In this document: positions 56,501 to 63,180 of the stretch, in pieces
Layout: every line of letters starts with the position of its first letter
Numbering within the stretch: the first letter of the stretch is position 1
Assembly (NCBI GenBank): GCA_947170435.1
Contig: CAMVTO010000007.1
Location: 38,097-102,096, forward strand
Direction: 5' to 3'
Length of the DNA: 64,000 nucleotides
Origin: an uncultured Clostridia bacterium
GTDB taxonomy: Bacteria; Bacillota; Clostridia; Oscillospirales; Oscillospiraceae
The notes under the pieces: generated by a model
Told to the model about the DNA's origin: nothing
The model's input: the letters and a program-made list of their open reading frames with translations, nothing else
The model's database searches: none
Translations under genes and position numbers: made by a program

Positions 56501-58034
56501 CCTGGAGCTGTATCTGCTCCGAGACGGTGCGTGGACGCGACTGGATACGGGGACGATGGGCAGCTACCTCACCTTCGGCGTTCCGGGCGGCGCAGCGCAG
56601 CTGACGGTACTCTCCACGGCGACGCCCTGGTGGGTCTGGCTGCTGCTGGGCGCGTTTTTGCTGGAGGCCCTGATGCTGCTGGCCGCGCTGCTGATCCGCA
56701 AAAAGACGGTTGACGATCCTGAGACGGCGGCGCAGCGGAAAAAGAAGCTCCGGCGGCTGCGTATCTCGCTGCTGGCCGCGACGCTGGCCCTGGGTCTTGC
56801 GCTGGGCGCTGTGCTGCGGCTTGCGCCGGCCATTCACAACGGCATGAGCATCTATACAATGCTCCGCAACTACGGCGAGCGCACCGATATGGAGACGCAG
56901 CTGTCGCTGCACACGCAGGTGGGCGGACAGGATTTCGACACCAACGCGACGATCTATATGCTGCCCTGCGGAGACAAGAAGGTCTCCTGCGTGATGTGGC
57001 AGGACATTCCCATCTATTACTGCGACGATACGCTTTTGCTGGAAAACGGCCGCGCTTATCGCGCGGGCGGCGTGCTGCCGGACTATTCGCGGCTGCTGCA
57101 TCTGGCGGCGGGACTCTACAACTCCGCGGATGTGACGCTGACGGAGGAAAACGGCGTCAAACGCTATCAAGCCGTGGCGGAGGGCGAGGCGGCGAAACGC
57201 CTGCTGGAGCTGCTGCTCTCCGACAGCGCGGCGCCTGAGACGGAGCGCGTGACGCTGGAGCTCATCGTAAGAGACGGCGAGCTTTCCAGCATCTCCGCCG
57301 CATGGAGCGGCGACGCGGGCGACGCGAACGCGGAGCTCCTGTTCCGGGACAGCGACCGGACGCCGGAGCTGCCTCAGGCGGTACGCAGCGCGGTGGAATC
57401 GGGCGAGTACATGAATGCATCCGAGATCGGAGAGGACGCCCGCAGGCTGCTGACCGCGTGGGTGGAGCTGATGACCCGCGACCCGCTCAGCACCGACGTG
57501 ACGCTGGAGGCGGACTGCGGCCCGCTGCTGCTGGATGAGACGCTGCTCTGGCAGCGCACGCGCGTGAATGGCACGCCCCTTTCCGCGCTGACGCGGCGGG
57601 GCACCACCATCTATTTCACCGACGACGCGGTGTGCGCCGGCGACGGACACCTGATGCAGACCGGACGGGAGTCTCTGGAGACCACGCCGGCGCTGCTGCA
57701 CCTCGTCTACGAAACGCTGCTCTCGGGCAGCGCGGAGGGTACGCAGACCAGCGACGGCTGGCGCTATACGATCACGCCGGATGAGTCGGCCATGGCGGAT
57801 TATGCCGCCGCCATCGCGCCGGATTCCGAGTCTCTGGGCATCCGCTTCACCGACGGCACGGTGCGCATTGATCTGACCGGCGAGAGCATCTCCGCCGTGA
57901 CCATCCGCTGCCGCGGCACGGTGCGCGTGGTGCGCAGCGACGTGAGCGCGCAGCTCTCGGCAAAGCTCCGCTTCACGGACAATGCCTTCCCGGAGCCTGA
58001 CGCCGCGGTGCGCGAGGCACTGGAGCTTTCCTGA
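53517..58034 (+). CDS. Very large surface protein: GLUG repeats, coiled coil, two membrane spans
   Basis: This is a 1505-residue protein. After a signal peptide (about 1-27) come GLUG-type repeats to about residue 310 (VGGVAGENRGALYNCAFTG; VGGIAGRSSGHISACTNHGS). A helical coiled-coil stretch spans about 320-655, with runs such as LRSAMTHLGNAMESTKAASA. More GLUG repeats fill about 660-785, then a beta region. Two membrane spans lie near 1036-1062 and 1078-1104, separated by a short Arg/Lys-rich cytoplasmic turn. About 400 further external residues follow. It overlaps the MMPL gene by 11 bases. The architecture recalls YhgE/Pip-like proteins encoded beside MMPL transporters, but the GLUG blocks are unusual. 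It is probably an adhesin or an export partner; no close named family is known to me. Confidence 0.75.
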   Translation: MKNKHAIRVLALLCALLLLPGSPALAAGDEEIIYINDALDLRDLAERCAYDAWSEGKTVQLQRDISLSGVDFSPIPSFGGTFEGNGHKISGLSIDGSVSPAGLFGVIAVTGTVNDLTVEGTVAPGGSAKRVGGVAGENRGALYNCAFTGTVDGAQSVGGVAGVNAATGTLRRCQANGGVFGKGMTGGIAGENHGTVSFCTNRAYVNTNTLDPSLSFDKLEMNMTAGLSGLMNPESFNITVDSGGVAGYSDGSLLGSANYGGVGYQHVGYNVGGIAGRSSGHISACTNHGSIFGRREVGGIVGTAEPYVRVNVTRSSLAEVRSQLDALSRTVDKAVSDAESASAAISARLTAVNESVDAAENRAQTMTDKLSDTYDAAVAEVNRGSDMLDNTIHQLDGVTEDLLAVSKTTTSALDALEGAMGDLNNGSGGNVFDELSSAAADAGSASDKLKSGADAMRAGMETIRTAIAEAPVNTDGISAGIDQITGAYESAKAALDTLRSAMTHLGNAMESTKAASAKLQTALQDLETASSQLNTALRDTKTLLDYLDAQEKLQFPSLHAKAESDALYDSLHAVSNNIELLNKESKASSDTILEDVRQINRQFTALMDTLLDAVEDIEGTSVSTVVKDTSDEDIDAVIEGKVLLCRNVGAVSGDIDVGGVAGAMMIYNELDPENDSDSVASRLRRRYELKCVLQDCASTGEISGKRDNVGAVCGSETLGVIRGCEAYGSVASDGDCIGGVAGFADGIVRRSWAKCSLSGVKYVGGIVGGGKADGSGLRLEGCCSLVEITEASQYAGAVIGAEFGTLSNNRFVSDTLAGIDRVSRRGAAEPITYDELLAEDGLPQEFRSFSLSFRADGKLIHTEPFRYGDSFGSEVFPEIPAIEGQYAHWDRTDLTNLRFDTVVTAVYAPSVTAVASAATRSAGRAAFFTEGRFTDEDAMEATPAVFDFDDTRFNPLNRLRAYRRTVLEQWLLTLPDDGADSHMVRYLPPEGAEKHLELYLLRDGAWTRLDTGTMGSYLTFGVPGGAAQLTVLSTATPWWVWLLLGAFLLEALMLLAALLIRKKTVDDPETAAQRKKKLRRLRISLLAATLALGLALGAVLRLAPAIHNGMSIYTMLRNYGERTDMETQLSLHTQVGGQDFDTNATIYMLPCGDKKVSCVMWQDIPIYYCDDTLLLENGRAYRAGGVLPDYSRLLHLAAGLYNSADVTLTEENGVKRYQAVAEGEAAKRLLELLLSDSAAPETERVTLELIVRDGELSSISAAWSGDAGDANAELLFRDSDRTPELPQAVRSAVESGEYMNASEIGEDARRLLTAWVELMTRDPLSTDVTLEADCGPLLLDETLLWQRTRVNGTPLSALTRRGTTIYFTDDAVCAGDGHLMQTGRESLETTPALLHLVYETLLSGSAEGTQTSDGWRYTITPDESAMADYAAAIAPDSESLGIRFTDGTVRIDLTGESISAVTIRCRGTVRVVRSDVSAQLSAKLRFTDNAFPEPDAAVREALELS

Positions 58035-58036
58035 AA

Positions 58037-58072
58037 GAAAATCGCGTGACCGTTCGGTCACGCGATTTTTGC
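58037..58072. terminator. Bidirectional terminator
   Basis: AAAATCGCGTGACCG, TTC loop, GGTCACGCGATTTTTG, between the converging surface protein and acyl-CoA ligase genes. Confidence 0.85.
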
Positions 58073-58079
58073 TGTCTGT

Positions 58080-59714
58080 TCAGCCCTGATTCTGCGCCTC
58101 GACCAGACGCACGCCGCAGTATTTCTCCCGCAGCTTGGGCTTTTCGATCTTGCCGGTGGGGTTGCGGGGGACGTTGGCGAAGATGACCTTGCGCGGGCGT
58201 TTGTAGCGCGGCAGCTCCATGCAGTAGTCGTTGAGCTCCGCCTCGGTCAGCTCCATGCCCTCCTTGACCTGTACGATCGCCGCGGCGATCTCGCCGAGGC
58301 GCTTGTCGGGCAGGCCGATGACCGCCACGTCGTGGATCTTGGGGTTTGCCGCGAGGAAGTCCTCGATCTGCACGGGGTATAGGTTTTCGCCGCCGGAGAT
58401 GATGACGTCCTTCTTGCGGTCGACAAGGAAGATGAAGCCCTCGTCATCCTGCTTTGCCATGTCGCCGGTGTGGAGCCAGCCGTCCTGGAGCACCGCCGCC
58501 GTCGCTTCGGGATCGTGGTAGTAGCAGCGCATCACGCCGGGGCCTTTGACGCACAGCTCGCCGACCTCGCCCTGCTGCACAAGCTCACCCTGCTCGTCCA
58601 CGATCTTGCACTTCCAGCCGAAGCCCGGCACGCCGATGGCGCCGACCTTGCGCACGTTCTCCATGCCGAGGTGGACGCAGCCCGGGCCGGTGGACTCGGA
58701 GAGGCCGTAGTTGGTGTCGTACTTGTGGTTGGGGAAGTATTGGAGCCAGCGGCGGATCAGGGACGGCGGCACCGGCTGCGCGCCGATGTGCATCAGCCGC
58801 CATTGGGCGAGGGTGTAGTCCTCGATCTTCAAATCCCCGCGGTCGAGCGCCGCGAGAATATCCTGCGCCCAGGGCACCAGCAGCCAGACGATGGTGCATT
58901 TCTCCTGCGACACCGCGTCGAAGATCGCCTTGGGGGAGTTGCCCTTTAAGAGCACCGCGCGGCTGCCGGTGTAGAGCGAGCCGAACCAGTGCATTTTCGC
59001 GCCCGTGTGGTAGAGCGGGGGGATGCAGAGGAACACGTCATCATGGGTGGTCTCGTGGTGCATCGCCTCCATGCGCGCGCTTTGCAGCAGCGCGGTATGG
59101 TCGAGCAAAATCGCCTTTGGGAAGCCCGTGGTGCCGGAGGAGAAGTAGATCGCCGCATCGTCCGTGTCCTCCACCAGCACCTTCGGCGCGGCGGAGGAGC
59201 AGTTGGCGGTGAGATCGTGATAGCTCTCGGCGAACGTCGGGCGCACCTCACCGACGAAGATCAGCATACGGCTCTGGCCCAGCTCCTCGGCAATGTCCTC
59301 CATGCGCCCGATGAACTCCTGCCCGAAGAACAGGATGTCGGCGTCGGACAGCTCCACGCAGTACTTGATCTCGTCGGCGGTGTAGCGGAAGTTCAGCGGC
59401 ACGGCCACCGCGCCGGCTTTGAGGATACCGAAGTAGATCGGCAGCCACTCCAGGCAGTTCATCAGCAAAATCGCAACCTTCTGGCCCTTTTTCACGCCGC
59501 GTGAGAGCAGCATGTTCGCGACCCTGTTCGCCTTTTCGTCAAAGACGCTCCAGGTGATCTCACGGCGGTAGGGTGCAGCGGCGGAGGGCTGGATCAGATC
59601 AAATTCCTTCCAGGTGACGCGGGGCTTCTCCGTCACCTCGGGGTTGATTTCGACGAGGCAGACCTCGTCGCCGTAGAGCTTGCTGTTGCGCTCGAGCAGA
59701 TCGGTAATGGGCAT
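58080..59714 (-). CDS. AMP-forming acyl-CoA synthetase (class I adenylate-forming)
   Basis: This is a 544-residue enzyme that activates a carboxylic acid with ATP and CoA. The adenylation motifs are YFSSGTTGFPKAILLDH (about 191-207), YGLSESTG (about 340), DGWLHTGDMAKQDDEGFIFL and KKDVIISGGENLYPVQIEDF, and the C-terminal catalytic Lys region is NPTGKIEKPKLRE. The acid is not predictable: medium-chain, aryl or bile acid-like. The ATG at 59714 follows GAAAGGAACATCGCC. The upstream AT-rich stretch may hold an operator. It lies opposite the PilZ-iorAB unit with a shared intergenic region of about 200 bases. Confidence 0.9.
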   Translation of the reverse strand: MPITDLLERNSKLYGDEVCLVEINPEVTEKPRVTWKEFDLIQPSAAAPYRREITWSVFDEKANRVANMLLSRGVKKGQKVAILLMNCLEWLPIYFGILKAGAVAVPLNFRYTADEIKYCVELSDADILFFGQEFIGRMEDIAEELGQSRMLIFVGEVRPTFAESYHDLTANCSSAAPKVLVEDTDDAAIYFSSGTTGFPKAILLDHTALLQSARMEAMHHETTHDDVFLCIPPLYHTGAKMHWFGSLYTGSRAVLLKGNSPKAIFDAVSQEKCTIVWLLVPWAQDILAALDRGDLKIEDYTLAQWRLMHIGAQPVPPSLIRRWLQYFPNHKYDTNYGLSESTGPGCVHLGMENVRKVGAIGVPGFGWKCKIVDEQGELVQQGEVGELCVKGPGVMRCYYHDPEATAAVLQDGWLHTGDMAKQDDEGFIFLVDRKKDVIISGGENLYPVQIEDFLAANPKIHDVAVIGLPDKRLGEIAAAIVQVKEGMELTEAELNDYCMELPRYKRPRKVIFANVPRNPTGKIEKPKLREKYCGVRLVEAQNQG

Positions 59715-59738
59715 GGCGATGTTCCTTTCACTTTAGGT

Positions 59739-59763
59739 ATTTTAAACATTAAAGTTTTAAATT
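59739..59763. promoter_or_regulatory. AT-rich near-palindrome in the acyl-CoA ligase promoter region
   Basis: ATTTTAAAC, ATTAAA, GTTTTAAAT forms an imperfect inverted repeat in an otherwise GC-rich genome. A TTGCGG-like -35 lies further upstream on the minus strand. It could be a regulator site, but only one copy is seen. Confidence 0.3.
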
Positions 59764-59828
59764 ACGAAAGTAATATACCGCAATCCGGGGAAAAAGTCAA
59801 TAGGGAGTTCGCGCGTATAAGTTTTCCG

Positions 59829-59857
59829 TTGCGCAGGGTCGAAACAGGTGCTATAAT
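59829..59857 (+). promoter_or_regulatory. Promoter of PilZ-iorA-iorB
   Basis: TTGCGC (59829-59834), 17 bases, TATAAT (59852-59857). Confidence 0.75.
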
Positions 59858-59913
59858 GTGAGATGAAGAATACCGCCGCGCGTTCCGAGCGGCCTTGACA
59901 GGAGGTTTTCCCT

Positions 59914-60576
59914 ATGGCGAACATTCCGAATCCGTCCTTTGTCGGACACTATTCCAAGAACACGGCTACGATCCCGAACATCTACAACGGTATGCGTATG
60001 GAGGTGCTGGACCGCAGCAACGAGCTGCTGTTCGTGGGTGACGTGGAGATCCTCAGCGAGCAGATGATCGAGGTCGTGCGGACCTCCGAGCTGTTAAGCC
60101 CCACCATCACCGACGGCATGGCGGTCAGTGTCCGCGGCTTCAATGCCTATGAGAACTGCGGCGTGCACATCGACGGCGTGCTGTCCAAGCTCGCGCAGGA
60201 TCAGGACACCGCGTGGATCGTCAAGGAGCTGGACGTCAAGGGCAAGGACACCGGGCGTTCCTTCTCCCGCCGGCCCATCCACGCGCAGGCGTGGGTGCAG
60301 CCGGAGGAGTCGAAGCAGTGGCTCCCGTGCTCCGTCGTCAACGCCAGCGCCGGCGGCGTGTGCTTCCGTATGAACGAGCCGCTGGAGATCGGCGCACAGC
60401 TGAAGATCCGCTTCAACCTCGGCCGCAACCACGAGCAGCCGCCGCTGGATATCGAGATCCGCCGCGCTACTGACCGACGCACCGAGTATGAGTACGGCTG
60501 CGAGTTTGTGAACCTCAACTCCGACGTGGACACCATCATTACGCGCACGGTCATCCGCCTGCAGATCATGCAGTAA
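59914..60576 (+). CDS. PilZ-domain (c-di-GMP binding) protein
   Basis: This is a 220-residue protein. The N-terminal half (about 1-105) resembles the YcgR-N/flagellar-brake type beta domain. The C-terminal half is a PilZ domain with the Arg pair at 119-120 (FSRRPIHAQAWV) and the NASAGG motif (143-148), the two signatures that bind c-di-GMP; a late segment, EYEYGCEFVNLN, completes it. AGGAGGTTTTCCCT precedes the ATG. Only 21 bases separate it from iorA and no terminator intervenes, so it appears to be co-transcribed with an oxidoreductase, an odd partnership. Its output target is not evident. Confidence 0.87.
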   Translation: MANIPNPSFVGHYSKNTATIPNIYNGMRMEVLDRSNELLFVGDVEILSEQMIEVVRTSELLSPTITDGMAVSVRGFNAYENCGVHIDGVLSKLAQDQDTAWIVKELDVKGKDTGRSFSRRPIHAQAWVQPEESKQWLPCSVVNASAGGVCFRMNEPLEIGAQLKIRFNLGRNHEQPPLDIEIRRATDRRTEYEYGCEFVNLNSDVDTIITRTVIRLQIMQ

Positions 60577-60597
60577 CATTGTAAGGAGAAAGAAACC

Positions 60598-62343
60598 ATG
60601 AAGCAGTTGATGCTGGGCAACGCTGCCGCTGCCCGTGGACTGTACGAAGCCGGTGTAGCGGTGGTGTCGAGCTATCCCGGAACCCCGAGCACCGAGATTA
60701 CCGAAGAATTGGCAAAGTTCGATGAGGTCTACAGCGAGTGGGCGCCCAATGAAAAGGTCGCCATGGAGGTTGCTTTCGGCGCGAGCCTCGCGGGCAAGCG
60801 CAGCTTCTGCGGCATGAAGCATGTGGGGCTCAACGTTGCCGCCGACCCGCTGTTCACCGTGTCCTACACCGGCGTGAACGGCGGCATGGTCATCGCCGTC
60901 GCGGACGACGCGGGGATGCACTCCAGCCAGAACGAGCAGGATTCCCGTCACTATGCCAGAAGCGCCAAGCTGCCGATGCTGGAGCCGTCGGACTCCGGCG
61001 AGGCGTATGCCTTCGCGAAGAAAGCCTACGAGATTTCCGAGCAGTTCGACTGCCCGGTGTTCCTCAAAATGTGTACCCGCGTGGCGCACTCCCAGTCCAT
61101 CGTCGAGCCGCACGAGCGCGTGGAAGCGCCGGCGAAGCCCTACGAAAAGAACATCGCGAAGTATGTGATGACCCCCGCCAACGCCATCCGCCGCCATCCC
61201 CATGTGGAGGAGCGCATGGCGAAGCTGGCGGAGTTTGCCGAGACCAGCGAGCTAAACCGCGTGGAAGCGGGCAGCGACCACGGCATGGGCATCATCACGT
61301 CGTCCACCAGCTATCAGTACGTCAAGGAGGTCTGCGGCGACCGCTTCCCGGTTTTGAAGCTGGGCATGGTCTGGCCGCTGCCGGAGAAGAAGATCCGCGC
61401 GTTTGCCGCGTCTGTGGACAAGCTCATCGTGGTGGAGGAGCTGGACAGCTTCATCGAGACCTATGTCCGTGAGCTGGGGCTTGCCGTCACGGGGAAGGAG
61501 CTGTTCCCGCTGCTGGGCGAGTTCTCGCAGAACCTCGTGGCGGAGAAGCTGGGCGTGCCCGTCCACACCGGCAAGGCGCTGGACGAGAATATCCCGCCGC
61601 GCCCGCCGGCGATGTGCGCCGGATGTCCCCACCGCGGCTTGTTCTATACGCTGAGCAAGAACAAATGCACCGTGCTGGGCGATATCGGCTGCTACACCCT
61701 CGGCGCTGCCGCGCCGCTCAATGCCATCGAAATGACGCTGTGCATGGGCGCGTCGGTGAGCAGCATCCACGGCTACAACAAGGCGCTGGGCGCGGAGAGC
61801 GAGCATAAGACCGTCGCCGTCATCGGCGACTCCACGTTCATGCACTCCGGCATGACGGGGCTTGCGAACATTGCGTATAACCAGTCCAATTCCACGGTTA
61901 TTATCCTCGATAACTCCATCACCGGCATGACCGGCCACCAGCAGAATCCCACCACGGGCTACAACATCAAGGGCGACCCCGCGGGGAAGATCGACCTGGA
62001 GGCGCTGTGCCGCGCCATGGGCTTTGCCCGCGTCCGCGTCGTCGATCCCTATGACCTCGACGCGTGCGACAAGGCGGTGCGTGAGGAGCTGGCGGCGGAC
62101 GAGCCGAGCGTCATCATCTCCCGCCGTCCCTGCGCGCTGCTCAAGTACGTCAAGCACAGCGCGCCGCTGCGGGTCAGCGCCGACGAATGCGTGGGCTGCA
62201 AGGGCTGCATGAAGATCGGCTGTCCGGCAATCTCGTTCCAGGACGGCAAGGCGCGTGTGGACGAAACGCTCTGCGTCGGCTGCGGCGTGTGCGCGCAGCT
62301 GTGCAGGTTCGGTGCGCTGCAAAGCACCGCGAAGGAGGGTTGA
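60598..62343 (+). CDS. iorA: Indolepyruvate:ferredoxin oxidoreductase alpha subunit
   Basis: This is a 581-residue thiamine diphosphate enzyme of anaerobes that decarboxylates aryl pyruvates to aryl-acetyl-CoA, passing electrons to ferredoxin, or runs in reverse. The N-terminal pyrimidine-binding part has VVSSYPGTPSTEI and KHVGLNVAADPLF; the ThDP/Mg motif region is GDIGCYTLGAAAPLN and GDSTFMHSGMTGLANIAYNQ. Two 4Fe-4S motifs end the protein (CVGCKGCMKIGCP and CVGCGVCAQLC, about residues 530-570). AAGGAGAAAGAAACC precedes the ATG. iorB starts 3 bases after the stop. PaaK follows, completing an aryl-acetate/aryl-pyruvate module. Confidence 0.95.
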   Translation: MKQLMLGNAAAARGLYEAGVAVVSSYPGTPSTEITEELAKFDEVYSEWAPNEKVAMEVAFGASLAGKRSFCGMKHVGLNVAADPLFTVSYTGVNGGMVIAVADDAGMHSSQNEQDSRHYARSAKLPMLEPSDSGEAYAFAKKAYEISEQFDCPVFLKMCTRVAHSQSIVEPHERVEAPAKPYEKNIAKYVMTPANAIRRHPHVEERMAKLAEFAETSELNRVEAGSDHGMGIITSSTSYQYVKEVCGDRFPVLKLGMVWPLPEKKIRAFAASVDKLIVVEELDSFIETYVRELGLAVTGKELFPLLGEFSQNLVAEKLGVPVHTGKALDENIPPRPPAMCAGCPHRGLFYTLSKNKCTVLGDIGCYTLGAAAPLNAIEMTLCMGASVSSIHGYNKALGAESEHKTVAVIGDSTFMHSGMTGLANIAYNQSNSTVIILDNSITGMTGHQQNPTTGYNIKGDPAGKIDLEALCRAMGFARVRVVDPYDLDACDKAVREELAADEPSVIISRRPCALLKYVKHSAPLRVSADECVGCKGCMKIGCPAISFQDGKARVDETLCVGCGVCAQLCRFGALQSTAKEG

Positions 62344-62346
62344 GCC

Positions 62347-62919
62347 ATGGAGACGAAGAACATCATGATCGTCGGCGTCGGCGGGCAGGGCAGCCTGCTC
62401 GCGAGCAAGCTGCTGGGGCATCTCCTGCTGGGGCAGGGCTACGACGTCAAGGTCTCCGAAGTCCACGGCATGAGTCAGCGCGGCGGCAGCGTCGTCACCT
62501 ACGTCCGCTACGGCGACAAGGTGGCGTCCCCGGTCATCGACCGCGGCGAGGCGGACTACATCGTGTCCTTTGAGCTGCTGGAAGCGGCGCGGTGGATGGG
62601 CTATCTCAAGCCCGGCGGACAGATCGTCACCTCCACGCAGCGGATCGACCCGATGCCCGTCATCACCGGCGCGGCGCAGTACCCGGAAAACCTCGTGGAG
62701 AAGATGCGCGCCGCCGGCGCGAAGGTGGACGCGCTGGACTGCCTCGCGCTCGCGGAGCAGGCGGGCAGCAGCAAGGCGACCAACATCGTGCTGATGGGCC
62801 GGCTCTCCCACTACTTCGACCTCCCGGAGGAGGCGTGGCAGAAGTCGCTGGAGGCGATGGTGCCCGCCAAATTCCTCGATCTCAACCGCAAGGCGTTTGA
62901 ACTCGGAAAAAACGCTTGA
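62347..62919 (+). CDS. iorB: Indolepyruvate:ferredoxin oxidoreductase beta subunit
   Basis: This is a 190-residue gamma-type subunit of the 2-oxoacid:ferredoxin oxidoreductase family. It starts NIMIVGVGGQGSLLASKLLG and has VSEVHGMSQRGGSVVTYVRY and SPVIDRGEADYIVSFELLEA, all diagnostic of IorB. It forms the complex with IorA. The stop at 62917-62919 lies inside the -35 element of the next promoter, so the following unit is separately started. Together with IorA it could carboxylate phenylacetyl-CoA to phenylpyruvate in the reductive direction. Confidence 0.95.
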   Translation: METKNIMIVGVGGQGSLLASKLLGHLLLGQGYDVKVSEVHGMSQRGGSVVTYVRYGDKVASPVIDRGEADYIVSFELLEAARWMGYLKPGGQIVTSTQRIDPMPVITGAAQYPENLVEKMRAAGAKVDALDCLALAEQAGSSKATNIVLMGRLSHYFDLPEEAWQKSLEAMVPAKFLDLNRKAFELGKNA

Positions 62920-62944
62920 CTTTATCACACTAACGCGCTATACT
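62916..62944 (+). promoter_or_regulatory. Promoter of the Phe leader and paaK
   Basis: TTGACT (62916-62921), 17 bases, TATACT (62939-62944). Transcription should begin near 62951. Confidence 0.8.
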
Positions 62945-62973
62945 GGTAAAAACTTCGGAAAGGATCATGGCAG

Positions 62974-63063
62974 ATGAAGCGTCAGAGCAACCAGTTCTTC
63001 AGCTTTAATCGCGGCTATTTCTTTAGCCGTTTCTTTGCCATGCCGAAAAGGAAGCGCCCATAA
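62974..63063 (+). CDS. Phenylalanine-rich leader peptide
   Basis: This is a 29-codon ORF with seven Phe codons (62995, 62998, 63004, 63019, 63022, 63031, 63034) and one Tyr. It reads MKRQSNQFFSFNRG, then YFFSRFFAMPKRKRP. AAAGGA (62959-62964) lies 9 bases before the ATG, a normal spacing; an ATG at 62967 is too close to that site and gives only 13 codons. Placed between a strong promoter and a terminator hairpin ahead of an aromatic-acid gene, it looks like an attenuation leader similar in concept to pheL. Its role would be to measure charged tRNA-Phe by ribosome stalling. No homologue search could be done. Confidence 0.75.
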   Translation: MKRQSNQFFSFNRGYFFSRFFAMPKRKRP

Positions 63064-63097
63064 CGGGAAGCGTGTGCCGCGCGTAACATCGTTTGAT

Positions 63098-63133
63098 ACG
63101 GCCTCGCCCGATATGGGCGGGGCCGTGTTTTTT
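63098..63133 (+). terminator. Attenuator terminator before paaK
   Basis: ACGGCCTCGCCC, GATAT loop, GGGCGGGGCCGT form a 12-bp stem with one G-U pair, followed by G and TTTTTT. It lies 48 bases before the paaK ATG. Confidence 0.85.
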
Positions 63134-63180
63134 ATGGAGAAATGCAATCGAAATAAAAAAACACGGAAAGGATGATTCCC

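Larger units (their letters stand above)
62951..63180 (+). promoter_or_regulatory. Putative phenylalanine transcription attenuator of paaK
   Basis: The predicted 5' leader holds, in order, a ribosome site, the Phe-rich ORF, an early hairpin inside it (63012-63029, arms CGGCTA/TAGCCG), and a terminator (63098-63133) before paaK. Two pairings could compete with the terminator. GCCGTTTC (63026-63033) can pair with GATACGGC (63095-63102) at 7 of 8 bases. CGCCCAT (63055-63061) can pair perfectly with ATGGGCG (63113-63119). The second element sits at the leader's stop codon, where a non-stalled ribosome would hide it. The terminator and ORF are seen; the switching mechanism is inferred. Confidence 0.65.

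Noticed and set aside
54747..58061. 1104-codon minus-strand ORF
   Set aside because: It lies antisense to the large surface protein; the Arg/His/Ala-rich product with no motif is a GC-driven shadow.
62967..63008. Alternative 13-codon ORF starting at the ATG at 62967
   Set aside because: The ribosome site is only 2 bases from this ATG, whereas the ATG at 62974 has ideal spacing and gives the Phe-rich peptide.
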